The translations under genes were made by a program, and so were the position numbers. Of a stretch of 43,999 nucleotides of DNA, positions 33,766 to 41,493 are shown piece after piece. The notes under the pieces are model-generated. The model was given only the letters and a program-made list of their open reading frames with translations, was not told the origin of the DNA and searched no databases. This DNA is from Clostridia bacterium (GTDB lineage: Bacteria; Bacillota; Clostridia; Christensenellales; CAG-138), in NCBI GenBank assembly GCA_030533005.1, contig JAUNJX010000001.1, positions 60,557 through 104,555 on the forward strand. Direction: 5' to 3'. Position 1 is the stretch's first letter; every line of letters begins with the position of its first letter.

Positions 33766-34884
33766 ATGAAAATGCTGGAAGGACGTATCGGGCGGCAGGA
33801 GAGCGTAAGCATACTCGTGCAGGCCATGGCTGCTATCTGCATTTTTTCCCTGCATACCCTTACGGTGTATGAAAATGGAAACACAACTTATATATGGATG
33901 CCCCTTGGTATTGCGCTGGCTGTAGCGGGAGGACTCGCCGTCAGGTCGTGCATGTCGCGCACAGGGCAAAGCGATCTCATTGCGCTGTATCGCGGCGGGC
34001 TTGGGCGCTTACTCGGCTGCGCGTCGCTGCTTGCCGTCGCCATCGCGCTTTTATGGCAATGCAGCAGCCTGTTCAATCATTTTTTGAGCGATCTGCATAG
34101 CTATATCTTTCCGACTGACCGATATGGCGCCGTTATTTTCTGGGTCGTTCTTGCCGTTGCCTATATCGCGTGGGGCGGTTTGGAGCGCATTGCCCGCACC
34201 GGAAAGTGTATCGCGCCGTTGGTGGGTTTTGTGCTGCTTATTACGCTGTTTATGCCCGTCAAGGGCTATCGGCTTTACAGGCTTTTTCCCTTTCCGGGCG
34301 ATACCGTCGGGGCGATAGCAGGGCTATGTCTGCGCAGCTTTGCCCAAATGCTGCCCGTTATCCTTTTGACACTGTCGCTTACTTCGGCCTTGCAGGGAGA
34401 GAGGATGGTCAGGCAGACCATCGCCATTGCAGGCGCCGTCGCTTTTGTGCTGGTGCTGCTTGTGCAGCTGGCGCTGGGTCTGGTGTTTACAGCCGAGCAG
34501 CTGGCCAATATGAATATGCCGCTGTTCCGCATCAATATGAACCTGCTTTCGGATGGCTATTATCTTAGGCAGGATAAGGCCAGCGTGTTTATCTGGCTGA
34601 TGGCGGCCGTTCCCGGCGGAGCATATCTTCTATATGGCTTTGCCTATCTTTTTTGCAAGGCGACGGGGGGAGAAAATATACGTCCCGCATTGCTGACGGG
34701 TACGGTTCTGCTCATTTGCATATTGCTGCTGCGGCGGGAAGCGCTTTTCGGCCTCTTTGAAGGCGTGCAAACATGGATAAGTCATTTTGGCGTATATCTG
34801 ATCCTGCCGCCGCTGCTGCTTGCCTGCGTGGTGCAGAGCGTACGAGAAAAAAGAAAGGGAGGCGCAAAGCAGCATGATGCGTAG
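33766..34884 (+). CDS. gerKB: Spore germination receptor subunit B (GerAB/GerKB, endospore germination permease)
   Basis: 372 residues, about 10 transmembrane helices, of the amino acid-polyamine-organocation transporter-like family to which germinant-binding B subunits belong. The N-terminal GRIGRQESVSILVQ segment is typical. The B subunit is the germinant-sensing part of the receptor, so its pocket decides the trigger molecule; I cannot infer which. It starts 6 nt after gerKA and overlaps gerKC by 11 nt, so stoichiometry is probably set by translational coupling. Confidence 0.92.
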   Translation: MKMLEGRIGRQESVSILVQAMAAICIFSLHTLTVYENGNTTYIWMPLGIALAVAGGLAVRSCMSRTGQSDLIALYRGGLGRLLGCASLLAVAIALLWQCSSLFNHFLSDLHSYIFPTDRYGAVIFWVVLAVAYIAWGGLERIARTGKCIAPLVGFVLLITLFMPVKGYRLYRLFPFPGDTVGAIAGLCLRSFAQMLPVILLTLSLTSALQGERMVRQTIAIAGAVAFVLVLLVQLALGLVFTAEQLANMNMPLFRINMNLLSDGYYLRQDKASVFIWLMAAVPGGAYLLYGFAYLFCKATGGENIRPALLTGTVLLICILLLRREALFGLFEGVQTWISHFGVYLILPPLLLACVVQSVREKRKGGAKQHDA

Positions 34885-36109
34885 ATGTGTTTTGACATGC
34901 ATGCTTGCGATGCTGCTGCCGCTGTGTGGGTGTCTGGAGAGCAAGCAGGTCAACCAGTACGGGTATGTGCAGTCCATTGGGCTGGACAAGGGAGAAAGCA
35001 AGAAATATGCTTTTTCTTTTTTGATGCAACAGGCTTCTGCCAGCGATATGTCCTCGTCGGGAGATCAACAGGCCGGCATGGTGATCGGCGCGGAAGGGGA
35101 TACGCTTTTTGAGGCTGTGACCACCATGGTCGCGGGCTTTCCCTATGAATTGAACTTTACCCGCACGGACGCGATTTTCTTTTCCGACGAGGTGGCAAGG
35201 GCGGGCGGAATGAAGGAGATTTTGCAGCTCTCGCAATCGGCTTTAAAAATGCGCCATTCCATGAAGTATTTTGTTATTTTGGGCTCCGCGCTGGATTTTC
35301 AAAAGGGCTTGCAAACGCAAAGCAGCCCCAGCCTTACCCAGATCCAGCACAGCGTAGAGTACAACAATCGCGCTGAGGGCATATCCCCGCTTATCAACCA
35401 TGCGTTGTTTTATGAAGCCGTTACAACGCAGCGCTTCGATCCGGTCGTCTCGCTGGGCGGCATAGACGAAAGCATTCAGGAAAAAAGCGCGGATGATAAA
35501 ACGGGTCAAACGGATAAAGTGGCGAAAGCGCAAGAAGCGGCACAGAAAAAAGAGGGCAGCACGGACGGCGTGCCGCGCGAGGGCGGCATGCGCGCCTATA
35601 TCATGGGCTCGGCACTTTTTGACGGCTTGTACATGAAGGGCACGCTTAACGGCGAAGAAACCAAATATTTGCTCATGGCGCGCGGGGAGCTGCATAAGGC
35701 GTACATCAACTTTGTAGACAGCACGGGCGAACGCTTTTCCATTCATATCACGCAGGAAAAAAAGCCGAAAACGCGCCTGGAAGCTGCGCAAACACCTCAT
35801 GGATCCGTATATATCCCGCTGACATGCGAGATCCATATGTCACAGGCGGAGCATATCTTTACGACCTGGGAGACGCGGCTTAAGGCTGAGCTGACGGCTT
35901 ATATGGAGGATGCTATACAGGGCGTTTTTGCAAGCTGCAGGTCGATGGGCTGTGATGCAATCGGCTTTGGCCGCTATGCCAGCCTCCATTTTTCGGACAG
36001 CAACGCATGGCGCGCCTACGAATGGAAAAAGAAATACGGACAAATGCAGGCGGATTTTCAGGTCGAGCTTGTGCTGCACGACGCATATATGAAAAATGGG
36101 ATGGAATGA
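34874..36109 (+). CDS. gerKC: Spore germination receptor lipoprotein subunit C (GerAC/GerKC)
   Basis: 411 residues. A lipoprotein signal peptide (MMRRCVLTCML...) with lipobox LCGC puts the lipidated cysteine at residue 20. The mature protein has the C-subunit N-terminal domain (WxE-like region here CLESKQVNQYGYVQSIGLDKG) and the C-terminal Ger(x)C domain. A Lys/Glu/Gln-rich linker of about 30 residues (about 205-235) lies in the middle. The C subunit is anchored on the outer face of the inner spore membrane. The ATG at 34874 is 10 nt after GGGAGG, and the longer open frame from 34820 lies inside gerKB. Confidence 0.92.
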   Translation: MMRRCVLTCMLAMLLPLCGCLESKQVNQYGYVQSIGLDKGESKKYAFSFLMQQASASDMSSSGDQQAGMVIGAEGDTLFEAVTTMVAGFPYELNFTRTDAIFFSDEVARAGGMKEILQLSQSALKMRHSMKYFVILGSALDFQKGLQTQSSPSLTQIQHSVEYNNRAEGISPLINHALFYEAVTTQRFDPVVSLGGIDESIQEKSADDKTGQTDKVAKAQEAAQKKEGSTDGVPREGGMRAYIMGSALFDGLYMKGTLNGEETKYLLMARGELHKAYINFVDSTGERFSIHITQEKKPKTRLEAAQTPHGSVYIPLTCEIHMSQAEHIFTTWETRLKAELTAYMEDAIQGVFASCRSMGCDAIGFGRYASLHFSDSNAWRAYEWKKKYGQMQADFQVELVLHDAYMKNGME

Positions 36110-36110
36110 T

Positions 36111-36281
36111 ATGGGCTTTGTTTTGTTGTTTTTGCTGGTGGGGATCGCGTATAACGCGCTATATGGCGTTTATGCCGTAAAAAAAGGAGACGGCGGTGAT
36201 ATATGCTATGTTATCCTGCTTACGTTGACGCTGCTGTCGGTGCTGTTTCTGGTAACGCGGCTGCTTTTGGCTGAGGGGTAG
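36111..36281 (+). CDS. Small two-helix membrane protein, possible germinant receptor D subunit
   Basis: 56 residues, starting MGFVLLFLLVGIAYNALYG. It has two hydrophobic helices (about 2-20 and 31-53) joined by a short charged turn (VKKGDGGD). It starts one base after the gerKC stop, in the same operon. Several Bacillus germinant receptor operons carry a small D-subunit gene for a two-helix membrane protein of about 60-80 residues that modulates receptor function; size, topology and position fit. Sequence similarity to those proteins cannot be judged here. The in-frame ATG at 36096 would overlap gerKC and adds five residues. Confidence 0.6.
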   Translation: MGFVLLFLLVGIAYNALYGVYAVKKGDGGDICYVILLTLTLLSVLFLVTRLLLAEG

Positions 36282-36305
36282 GGGTGTAAGTAAAGTTAAA
36301 AGCAA

Positions 36306-36334
36306 TTGACAAAGTGCCTTCTAAAACATATCAT
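36306..36334 (+). promoter_or_regulatory. Sigma-A promoter of the small protein gene at 36378
   Basis: A perfect TTGACA (36306-36311) and TATCAT (36329-36334) are 17 bp apart, with a start near 36341, 37 nt before the TTG start codon. Confidence 0.8.
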
Positions 36335-36377
36335 AAGGTTAGGTAAGTTTAATCAAAAATCGGCGAGGTAGCACGGA

Positions 36378-36605
36378 TTGCGTGAAGAAGAAACGGTATT
36401 CATTACCAAGGAAAAGCTGGCAGATATGCGCGCAAAGGCGCAAATGATGGAGGATGAACTGCACGATGTAAGCGTGCAGGAGTACCAGCGTACGGGAAAA
36501 TTGAGCAATCCCAAGCTGTGCGAGATGGCGCTGGAATACGAAAATTATCTTTTATCCATGGATAAGGTCAAAACGCTCCTTGAGGAACTGGAAGAAAAAG
36601 CATAG
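36378..36605 (+). CDS. Small acidic coiled-coil protein, unknown function
   Basis: 75 residues, predicted almost wholly helical, starting from TTG (36378) with GAGG 9 nt upstream. It has a heptad-like N-terminal part (KLADMRAKAQMMEDEL), then TGKLSNPKLCEMALEYENYL and an acidic tail. I do not recognise it. The spacing resembles the Spo0E-type helical hairpin, whose second helix carries S-x-x-x-D, but here the aligned positions would read Ala and Glu, so membership is doubtful. A strong promoter of its own and a good ribosome-binding site argue it is real. It sits between the germination operon and cdaA. Confidence 0.65.
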   Translation: MREEETVFITKEKLADMRAKAQMMEDELHDVSVQEYQRTGKLSNPKLCEMALEYENYLLSMDKVKTLLEELEEKA

Positions 36606-36636
36606 TAAACAATCGGTGAATTGTTGATGGAATGAC

Positions 36637-36664
36637 TTGTTTACAGCGGTCAGTCCGCTATAAT
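36637..36664 (+). promoter_or_regulatory. Sigma-A promoter of cdaA-cdaR
   Basis: TTGTTT (36637-36642) and a perfect TATAAT (36659-36664) are 16 bp apart, about 43 nt before the TTG start of cdaA. Confidence 0.6.
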
Positions 36665-36707
36665 GCTATCATGACCATAGAAGAAAAGGAAAGGCGGGTA
36701 GTGGCTT

Positions 36708-37562
36708 TTGTCGTATGATGTTCTAGTCAAAACCATAACCAGCGGCATGACGCAATTTCGCGTGGCGGATGCGATTGATATCCTCGTCATTGCGTTTTTG
36801 ATTTATCGGCTGTTGATCCTTACCCGCGAAACGCGCGCCTATCAGGTGTTAAAGGGCGTTGGCGTGCTGTTTGTCGTTGCGATTCTTAGCGATGTGTTCC
36901 AGATCACAACGCTGAGCTGGCTGCTTAATTCCATTATCACAGCGGGTATCCTCGTCATTGTGATCCTGTTTCAGCCTGAGATACGAAGGATGCTGGAGCA
37001 TGTTGGGCGAGGAAGGCTGCTTAGCGGCGATCTTTTCAGCAAGATAGAGCCTGAATCTGATCAAATCGTCAAGGAACTGCATACGGCCGTGATGCGTCTG
37101 GCCAAACGGCGCGTGGGCGCGCTGATCGTGATCGAACGGGAAACGCGGCTGGGAGAGATTATCAGCACGGGCACGCAGATCGACGGCATCGTATCCGCGC
37201 CCTTGATCGAGAACATATTTGAGCCTAACACGCCGCTGCACGACGGCGCGGTCATTCTGCGCGACGGCATGATCATTGCGGCGGCTTGCTACCTGCCCCT
37301 TTCCGAAGACATGACCATTTCCCGCGATTTGGGAACTCGCCATAGAGCAGCGCTTGGCATTTCATCGGTTTCGGACAGCGTGACCATCGTCGTGTCCGAG
37401 GAGACGGGCGTGATTTCCTTTGCGCGGGATGCAAAGCTCATCCGTTATGTGGATGATAAGGCTTTGCGCGATTTGTTGGAATCCCTGTTTGTGTCCAAGG
37501 AGACAAACAGCTCCTCTTTGATGAACGTTTTTAAGCGGAGGGCTGACGAAGATGGAAAATAA
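36708..37562 (+). CDS. cdaA: Diadenylate cyclase CdaA
   Basis: 284 residues. A membrane enzyme that makes cyclic di-AMP from two ATP. Three transmembrane helices fill about residues 22-90, followed by the DAC domain with both catalytic motifs, DGA (179-181) and RHR (211-213). The start is TTG (36708) with AAGGCGGG upstream; no in-frame ATG comes before residue 14. cdaR overlaps the 3' end by 11 nt. c-di-AMP controls potassium and osmolyte uptake and so wall stress, which fits the envelope-rich surroundings. The usual third gene, glmM, is not next in line. Confidence 0.95.
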   Translation: MSYDVLVKTITSGMTQFRVADAIDILVIAFLIYRLLILTRETRAYQVLKGVGVLFVVAILSDVFQITTLSWLLNSIITAGILVIVILFQPEIRRMLEHVGRGRLLSGDLFSKIEPESDQIVKELHTAVMRLAKRRVGALIVIERETRLGEIISTGTQIDGIVSAPLIENIFEPNTPLHDGAVILRDGMIIAAACYLPLSEDMTISRDLGTRHRAALGISSVSDSVTIVVSEETGVISFARDAKLIRYVDDKALRDLLESLFVSKETNSSSLMNVFKRRADEDGK

Positions 37563-38838
37563 GCATGCAGAAAGCTCCGCATGGCAAGAAAAGATCAAAA
37601 ACCTTTGCAGGAAGGACATAGCGCTTAAACTGATATCGCTGCTGTTTGCGGTTTTGGTGTGGGGCTACGTCATGATGGACGAAAACCCCGTGCGTATCAA
37701 AACCGTGGATAATATCGCGGCCAGCTTTGAGGGCGAAGCGGATATGATCTCACGCAAGCTCATCATTCGCGGCAACCGTTCCGAGATGCTTTCCGGCATT
37801 TCCAGCCGTGTGAGCACGCAGCTAACGGAATATGCCGATCTGCAATCCAGCGACGTTAAGGCGACCGTCAGCTTGCGCAACATTACGGAGGCGGGCGTGT
37901 ATGAGCTGCCTATTTATCCCACCAGCACCAAAGGAGACGTGGAAAGCACGACGCCCAGCGTCGTGGAGGTGGAGATCGACGACCTTGTAACAAAGCGTAT
38001 ACCGATAGAGTATAAGATCGTTCGAGATTTGCCGGAAGGTTATTGGGCTGCAGATCCTGTATTGAGCCGGACGGAGGTAGATATTCAGGGGCCTGCGCAG
38101 GACATTGGCAGGATCGTGCGCGGCATGTGCATGATCGATCTTTCATCGCGCACGGAAAGCTACAATGAGGCCATGGACATTACGCTGCTGGATGAGGACG
38201 GCGTCGCCGTGAGCGGGTCTGCGCTCTATGGGCAGCTGGCCTCCGTAAGCGTAAAACAGACCATTATGCACAAAAAGACGCTGACGGTGAATGTGCAGTC
38301 GGCGCTGTTGGGTGCTGATAATCTTGCCAATAACTATGAGATCGCGGAGGTGCGGGTAACGCCTACGACGGTGGATGTAGCCGGAAAGGTGGATGTGCTG
38401 GATGCGCTTAGCGAGATCACGGTAGAAAACATCGATCTTGCCGGCCGCAGCGAAAGCCTGCTCGTTTCCGCCAAGCTCATCGTTCCCGAGGGCGTTACGC
38501 TCACAAAGGAGGACGATCTGGTCAGCGTATATGTGGATATACGCGAAAAACAGGAGCAGCTTGATTTTACAAAACTGCCCATCAAGGTCATCGGAAAGGC
38601 GCGCGGCACGGATGTGCGGCTGGGACAGGAAACGGCTGATCTTACCATTACGGGCGGCACGTCGCTGTTGAAGAAGATCAACCGAGGCGATTTGACCTTG
38701 TATGTGGATGTGACGGATCTGGCGAAGGGCACGGTCATTCCGAATTTCCGCATACAGCTAAAGCTTCCCAACGAGGAGATGCAAAGCCAAATCACCTATG
38801 TGATCAAGCCTGAGACCGTAAACGTTACGATACGCTAG
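37552..38838 (+). CDS. cdaR: CdaR, YbbR-domain regulator of CdaA
   Basis: 428 residues. One N-terminal transmembrane helix (about 25-42, in KLISLLFAVLVWGYVMM) is followed by extracytoplasmic YbbR repeats, probably four, each with a beta-rich PxxVxVxG-like end (for example LSRTEVDIQGPAQDI and VTPTTVDVAGKVDVL). CdaR binds CdaA in the membrane and modulates its activity. It starts within cdaA (11-nt overlap), so the two are coupled. The gene is followed by a flavoprotein after 10 nt. Confidence 0.93.
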   Translation: MENKHAESSAWQEKIKNLCRKDIALKLISLLFAVLVWGYVMMDENPVRIKTVDNIAASFEGEADMISRKLIIRGNRSEMLSGISSRVSTQLTEYADLQSSDVKATVSLRNITEAGVYELPIYPTSTKGDVESTTPSVVEVEIDDLVTKRIPIEYKIVRDLPEGYWAADPVLSRTEVDIQGPAQDIGRIVRGMCMIDLSSRTESYNEAMDITLLDEDGVAVSGSALYGQLASVSVKQTIMHKKTLTVNVQSALLGADNLANNYEIAEVRVTPTTVDVAGKVDVLDALSEITVENIDLAGRSESLLVSAKLIVPEGVTLTKEDDLVSVYVDIREKQEQLDFTKLPIKVIGKARGTDVRLGQETADLTITGGTSLLKKINRGDLTLYVDVTDLAKGTVIPNFRIQLKLPNEEMQSQITYVIKPETVNVTIR

Positions 38839-38848
38839 GGGAGAAAGC

Positions 38849-40459
38849 ATGGCACTGGTTTTAAAAAATGTTAAGCTGCCGCTGGCTGCGGACGAGTCCT
38901 CGCTCAAACACCTTGCAGCGAGGGCTCTTGCTGTACCGGAAAGTGCGATACGCTCGCTTCGCGTGGTGCGTGTATCAACGGACGCGCGGAAAAAAAACGA
39001 TATCGTGCAATTGTATTCGCTGCGTTTGGAGCTTGATAAGGCCGATGAAAAACGTATTCTCGCACGGGCGGGAAACGATGTGGAGGAAATACAGGAGCAA
39101 GCGCAGCTTACCTTCCGGCAGGGAGAAAGACCGCTTGCCGCGCCTGTCATCGTGGTTGGGATGGGGCCTGCCGGATTGTTTGCGGCATATGTGCTGGCCA
39201 AATACGGATATAGGCCGATCGTGATCGATCGAGGCAGGGACGTGCAAAGCCGTACGGCGGATGTGGATGCGTTTTGTGCCACCGGCAAACTGGACACGGA
39301 AAGCAATGTGATGTTCGGAGAGGGCGGCGCAGGCGCGTTTTCCGACGGCAAGCTTGTGACCCGCATTAAGGATCCGCTTGCGCAGTCGGTATTGGAAACG
39401 TTGGCGGCATTTGGCGCGCCGCAGGAGATTTGCATACAGGCAAAGCCGCATGTGGGAACGGATAAGCTGAAGAAAACCGTCCAAAGCATCCGGCAAGAGA
39501 TCGTGCGTCTGGGCGGAGAGGTGCGGTTTGAAACGAAGTTAACAGGCATTGAGAGCTGCGACGGGGTGCTTCGCGCCGTCCGGGTGTCAAAAAACGGTAT
39601 GGAAACGCGCTTGTCATGCGCCGCCTGCGTGCTGGCGCACGGGCAAGGGGCGAGGGATACCTACAGGCTGCTTGCGGCATCCGGCCTGGAGCTTGTGCCC
39701 AAGGCTTTTGCCGTGGGTGTGCGCATTGAACATCCAAGAACGCTGATCGACGAAGCGCAGTTTGGAAGGTTTGCGGGCAATCCTCGCCTTGGCGCTGCGG
39801 AATACCATTTGAGCGAGCAGATAGGCGGACGCGGCGTATACACGTTTTGCATGTGTCCGGGCGGCGTTGTGATTGCGTCTGCTTCCGAGGCGGGACAGGT
39901 TGTGACCAACGGTATGAGCTATTACGCGCGCGACGGTGAAAACTCCAACGCGGCCATCGTGGTGCAGGTGACGCCTGCGGACTATGGCGACGACCCCCTT
40001 GACGGCCTGCGCTTTCAGGATGTGATCGAGCGTGCGGCTTATCAGGCGGGCGGCGGCGGCTATATTGCGCCTGCATGCTGCGCGGGGGATCTTTTGGCAG
40101 GACGCGTGACAAAAAGCTTTGGCAGCGTCCGGCCGACCTATAAGCCCGGTGTGTGCGCAGCGGATATCGGCGCGTGTTTGCCAGACTATATAACAAACGG
40201 TGTTCGCGCAGGCATACAAGCCTTTGGCCGCCGTATCAAAGGCTACGACATGCAGGATGCGGTGATCACAGCTGTGGAAAGCCGTACCAGCGCACCTTTG
40301 CGCATCCTGCGGGATGAAAACCGGGAAGCGACCCGCTGCAAGGGACTATATCCCGTCGGTGAGGGTGCGGGTTATGCTGGCGGCATCGTGAGCGCGGCTG
40401 TGGACGGGCTGCGCGCGGCGCAGGCGATCATGGCGCTTTATAAACCTGACGCACTGTAA
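38849..40459 (+). CDS. FAD-dependent oxidoreductase of the COG2509 family
   Basis: 536 residues. An N-terminal domain of about 95 residues precedes a FAD-binding Rossmann motif (VIVVGMGPAGLFAAYVLAKYG, broken here: VIVVGMGPAG at about 101-110). Then come SNVMFGEGGAGAFSDGKLVTR and the C-terminal YPVGEGAGYAGGIVSAAVDGL, all typical of the 'uncharacterised FAD-dependent dehydrogenase' family common in Clostridia. The substrate is unknown. Ten nt separate it from cdaR, so it is probably in the cdaA operon, as seen for this family in other Clostridia. AGGGGAG lies before the ATG. Confidence 0.88.
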   Translation: MALVLKNVKLPLAADESSLKHLAARALAVPESAIRSLRVVRVSTDARKKNDIVQLYSLRLELDKADEKRILARAGNDVEEIQEQAQLTFRQGERPLAAPVIVVGMGPAGLFAAYVLAKYGYRPIVIDRGRDVQSRTADVDAFCATGKLDTESNVMFGEGGAGAFSDGKLVTRIKDPLAQSVLETLAAFGAPQEICIQAKPHVGTDKLKKTVQSIRQEIVRLGGEVRFETKLTGIESCDGVLRAVRVSKNGMETRLSCAACVLAHGQGARDTYRLLAASGLELVPKAFAVGVRIEHPRTLIDEAQFGRFAGNPRLGAAEYHLSEQIGGRGVYTFCMCPGGVVIASASEAGQVVTNGMSYYARDGENSNAAIVVQVTPADYGDDPLDGLRFQDVIERAAYQAGGGGYIAPACCAGDLLAGRVTKSFGSVRPTYKPGVCAADIGACLPDYITNGVRAGIQAFGRRIKGYDMQDAVITAVESRTSAPLRILRDENREATRCKGLYPVGEGAGYAGGIVSAAVDGLRAAQAIMALYKPDAL

Positions 40460-40471
40460 CGCGCGGATGTA

Positions 40472-40480
40472 TGGTATAAT
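40472..40480 (+). promoter_or_regulatory. Extended -10 promoter of the lipoprotein gene
   Basis: TGGTATAAT is a perfect -10 (40475-40480) with an extended TGN. There is no recognisable -35 at 17 bp. The start near 40487 is about 30 nt before the ATG at 40517. Confidence 0.6.
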
Positions 40481-40516
40481 AAAAACAACGATCAGCGCGT
40501 GACATGGGAGATGCGG

Positions 40517-41482
40517 ATGAAAAAAAGCTTGTTGGGGTTTTATATTTTGTCTTTCGCTCTTTTGCTTTGCGCATGCAGCGCGGAACAGGAACAGCCGGAG
40601 GATTATCATATCGATCTTTCCGATCCGAGCCAGGGCATCTATACGGCTGCGGATCTGATCGCTTTTTTTGAAAGCGGAGAAGGTGACACAGCGGTGCTTG
40701 GCGGGTCGATAGACTTGGCGGGTGATATGCTCAAGCTTACCAGGCGTCGGGGTTCCATGACCATACAAGGCAATGGGAACAGCCTTACAAGCGGAGGCGA
40801 CTGTGTGATACGCCTTGAGGACGGCGCTGTGCTTACACTCAATGATGTTACCGTTATTGCGGGTGCTGATGGCCTTGGATGTCTGGGGGACGCGCAGATC
40901 GGCGGCACAAAATGCACCATTGAAGCGCTGACCAACGCCGTGCATTGCGTAGGCGACCTTACGGTCATGGCAAATAGCGATCTGCTGCTTTCCGGCGCAA
41001 AAGGCAGCGGCTTGATCGCTCAATCCTTGACGCTTTCCGCCGACGCACGCGTTACGGCTACAGGGACGCAAAGCGCAGTGCGTACGCTGAAGAATGACCT
41101 GACGCTTTCTGAAAACGCATATTTGAACGCCAAGACCTCCGCCTACTATTGCGCGCTCAAGAGCGCGGGCATGCTGCGCATGCAAAACGGCGCGCAGCTT
41201 GTGGTGGTAAACGAGGGCGACTATCATGGCGCGGAGATCAACGGGCTTATGGTAGAGGGTGCTGTGACCATTGACGCAGATGGAGGAGCTCGCGGCGTGG
41301 GTCTTTTCCTTTTTGATTTGCATGATGATATCGTCGTGATGGGGCATTGCGAAGCTGCGGCGCGCTTTGAAAGCGGTAATGGCTCGCTAACCTTTGTCGA
41401 TACACCTGAGGCGGTCGAAAGAAAACAGGCGGAATTTGCGGCAGCACAGGAAGAAACCGTAGCCACACAAACAACGGAATAA
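40517..41482 (+). CDS. Lipoprotein with beta-helix-like repeats
   Basis: 321 residues. A lipoprotein signal (MKKSLLGFYILSFALLLCAC) puts the lipidated cysteine at residue 20. The mature part shows repeated short beta-strand units with Gly, Asn and hydrophobic spacing (MTIQGNGNSLTSGG, LTLNDVTVIAGADGLG, LTVMANSDLLLSGAKGSG, LTLSADARVTATG), the look of a right-handed parallel beta-helix or a carbohydrate-binding fold of that type. The extreme C-terminus is Ala/Glu/Gln-rich. No enzyme motif is recognised. The open frame reaches 40499, but the ATG at 40517 after GGGAGATG precedes the signal peptide. It is 11 nt from the propeller gene and likely works with it. Confidence 0.75.
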   Translation: MKKSLLGFYILSFALLLCACSAEQEQPEDYHIDLSDPSQGIYTAADLIAFFESGEGDTAVLGGSIDLAGDMLKLTRRRGSMTIQGNGNSLTSGGDCVIRLEDGAVLTLNDVTVIAGADGLGCLGDAQIGGTKCTIEALTNAVHCVGDLTVMANSDLLLSGAKGSGLIAQSLTLSADARVTATGTQSAVRTLKNDLTLSENAYLNAKTSAYYCALKSAGMLRMQNGAQLVVVNEGDYHGAEINGLMVEGAVTIDADGGARGVGLFLFDLHDDIVVMGHCEAAARFESGNGSLTFVDTPEAVERKQAEFAAAQEETVATQTTE

Positions 41483-41493
41483 AGGGTGCTGCT

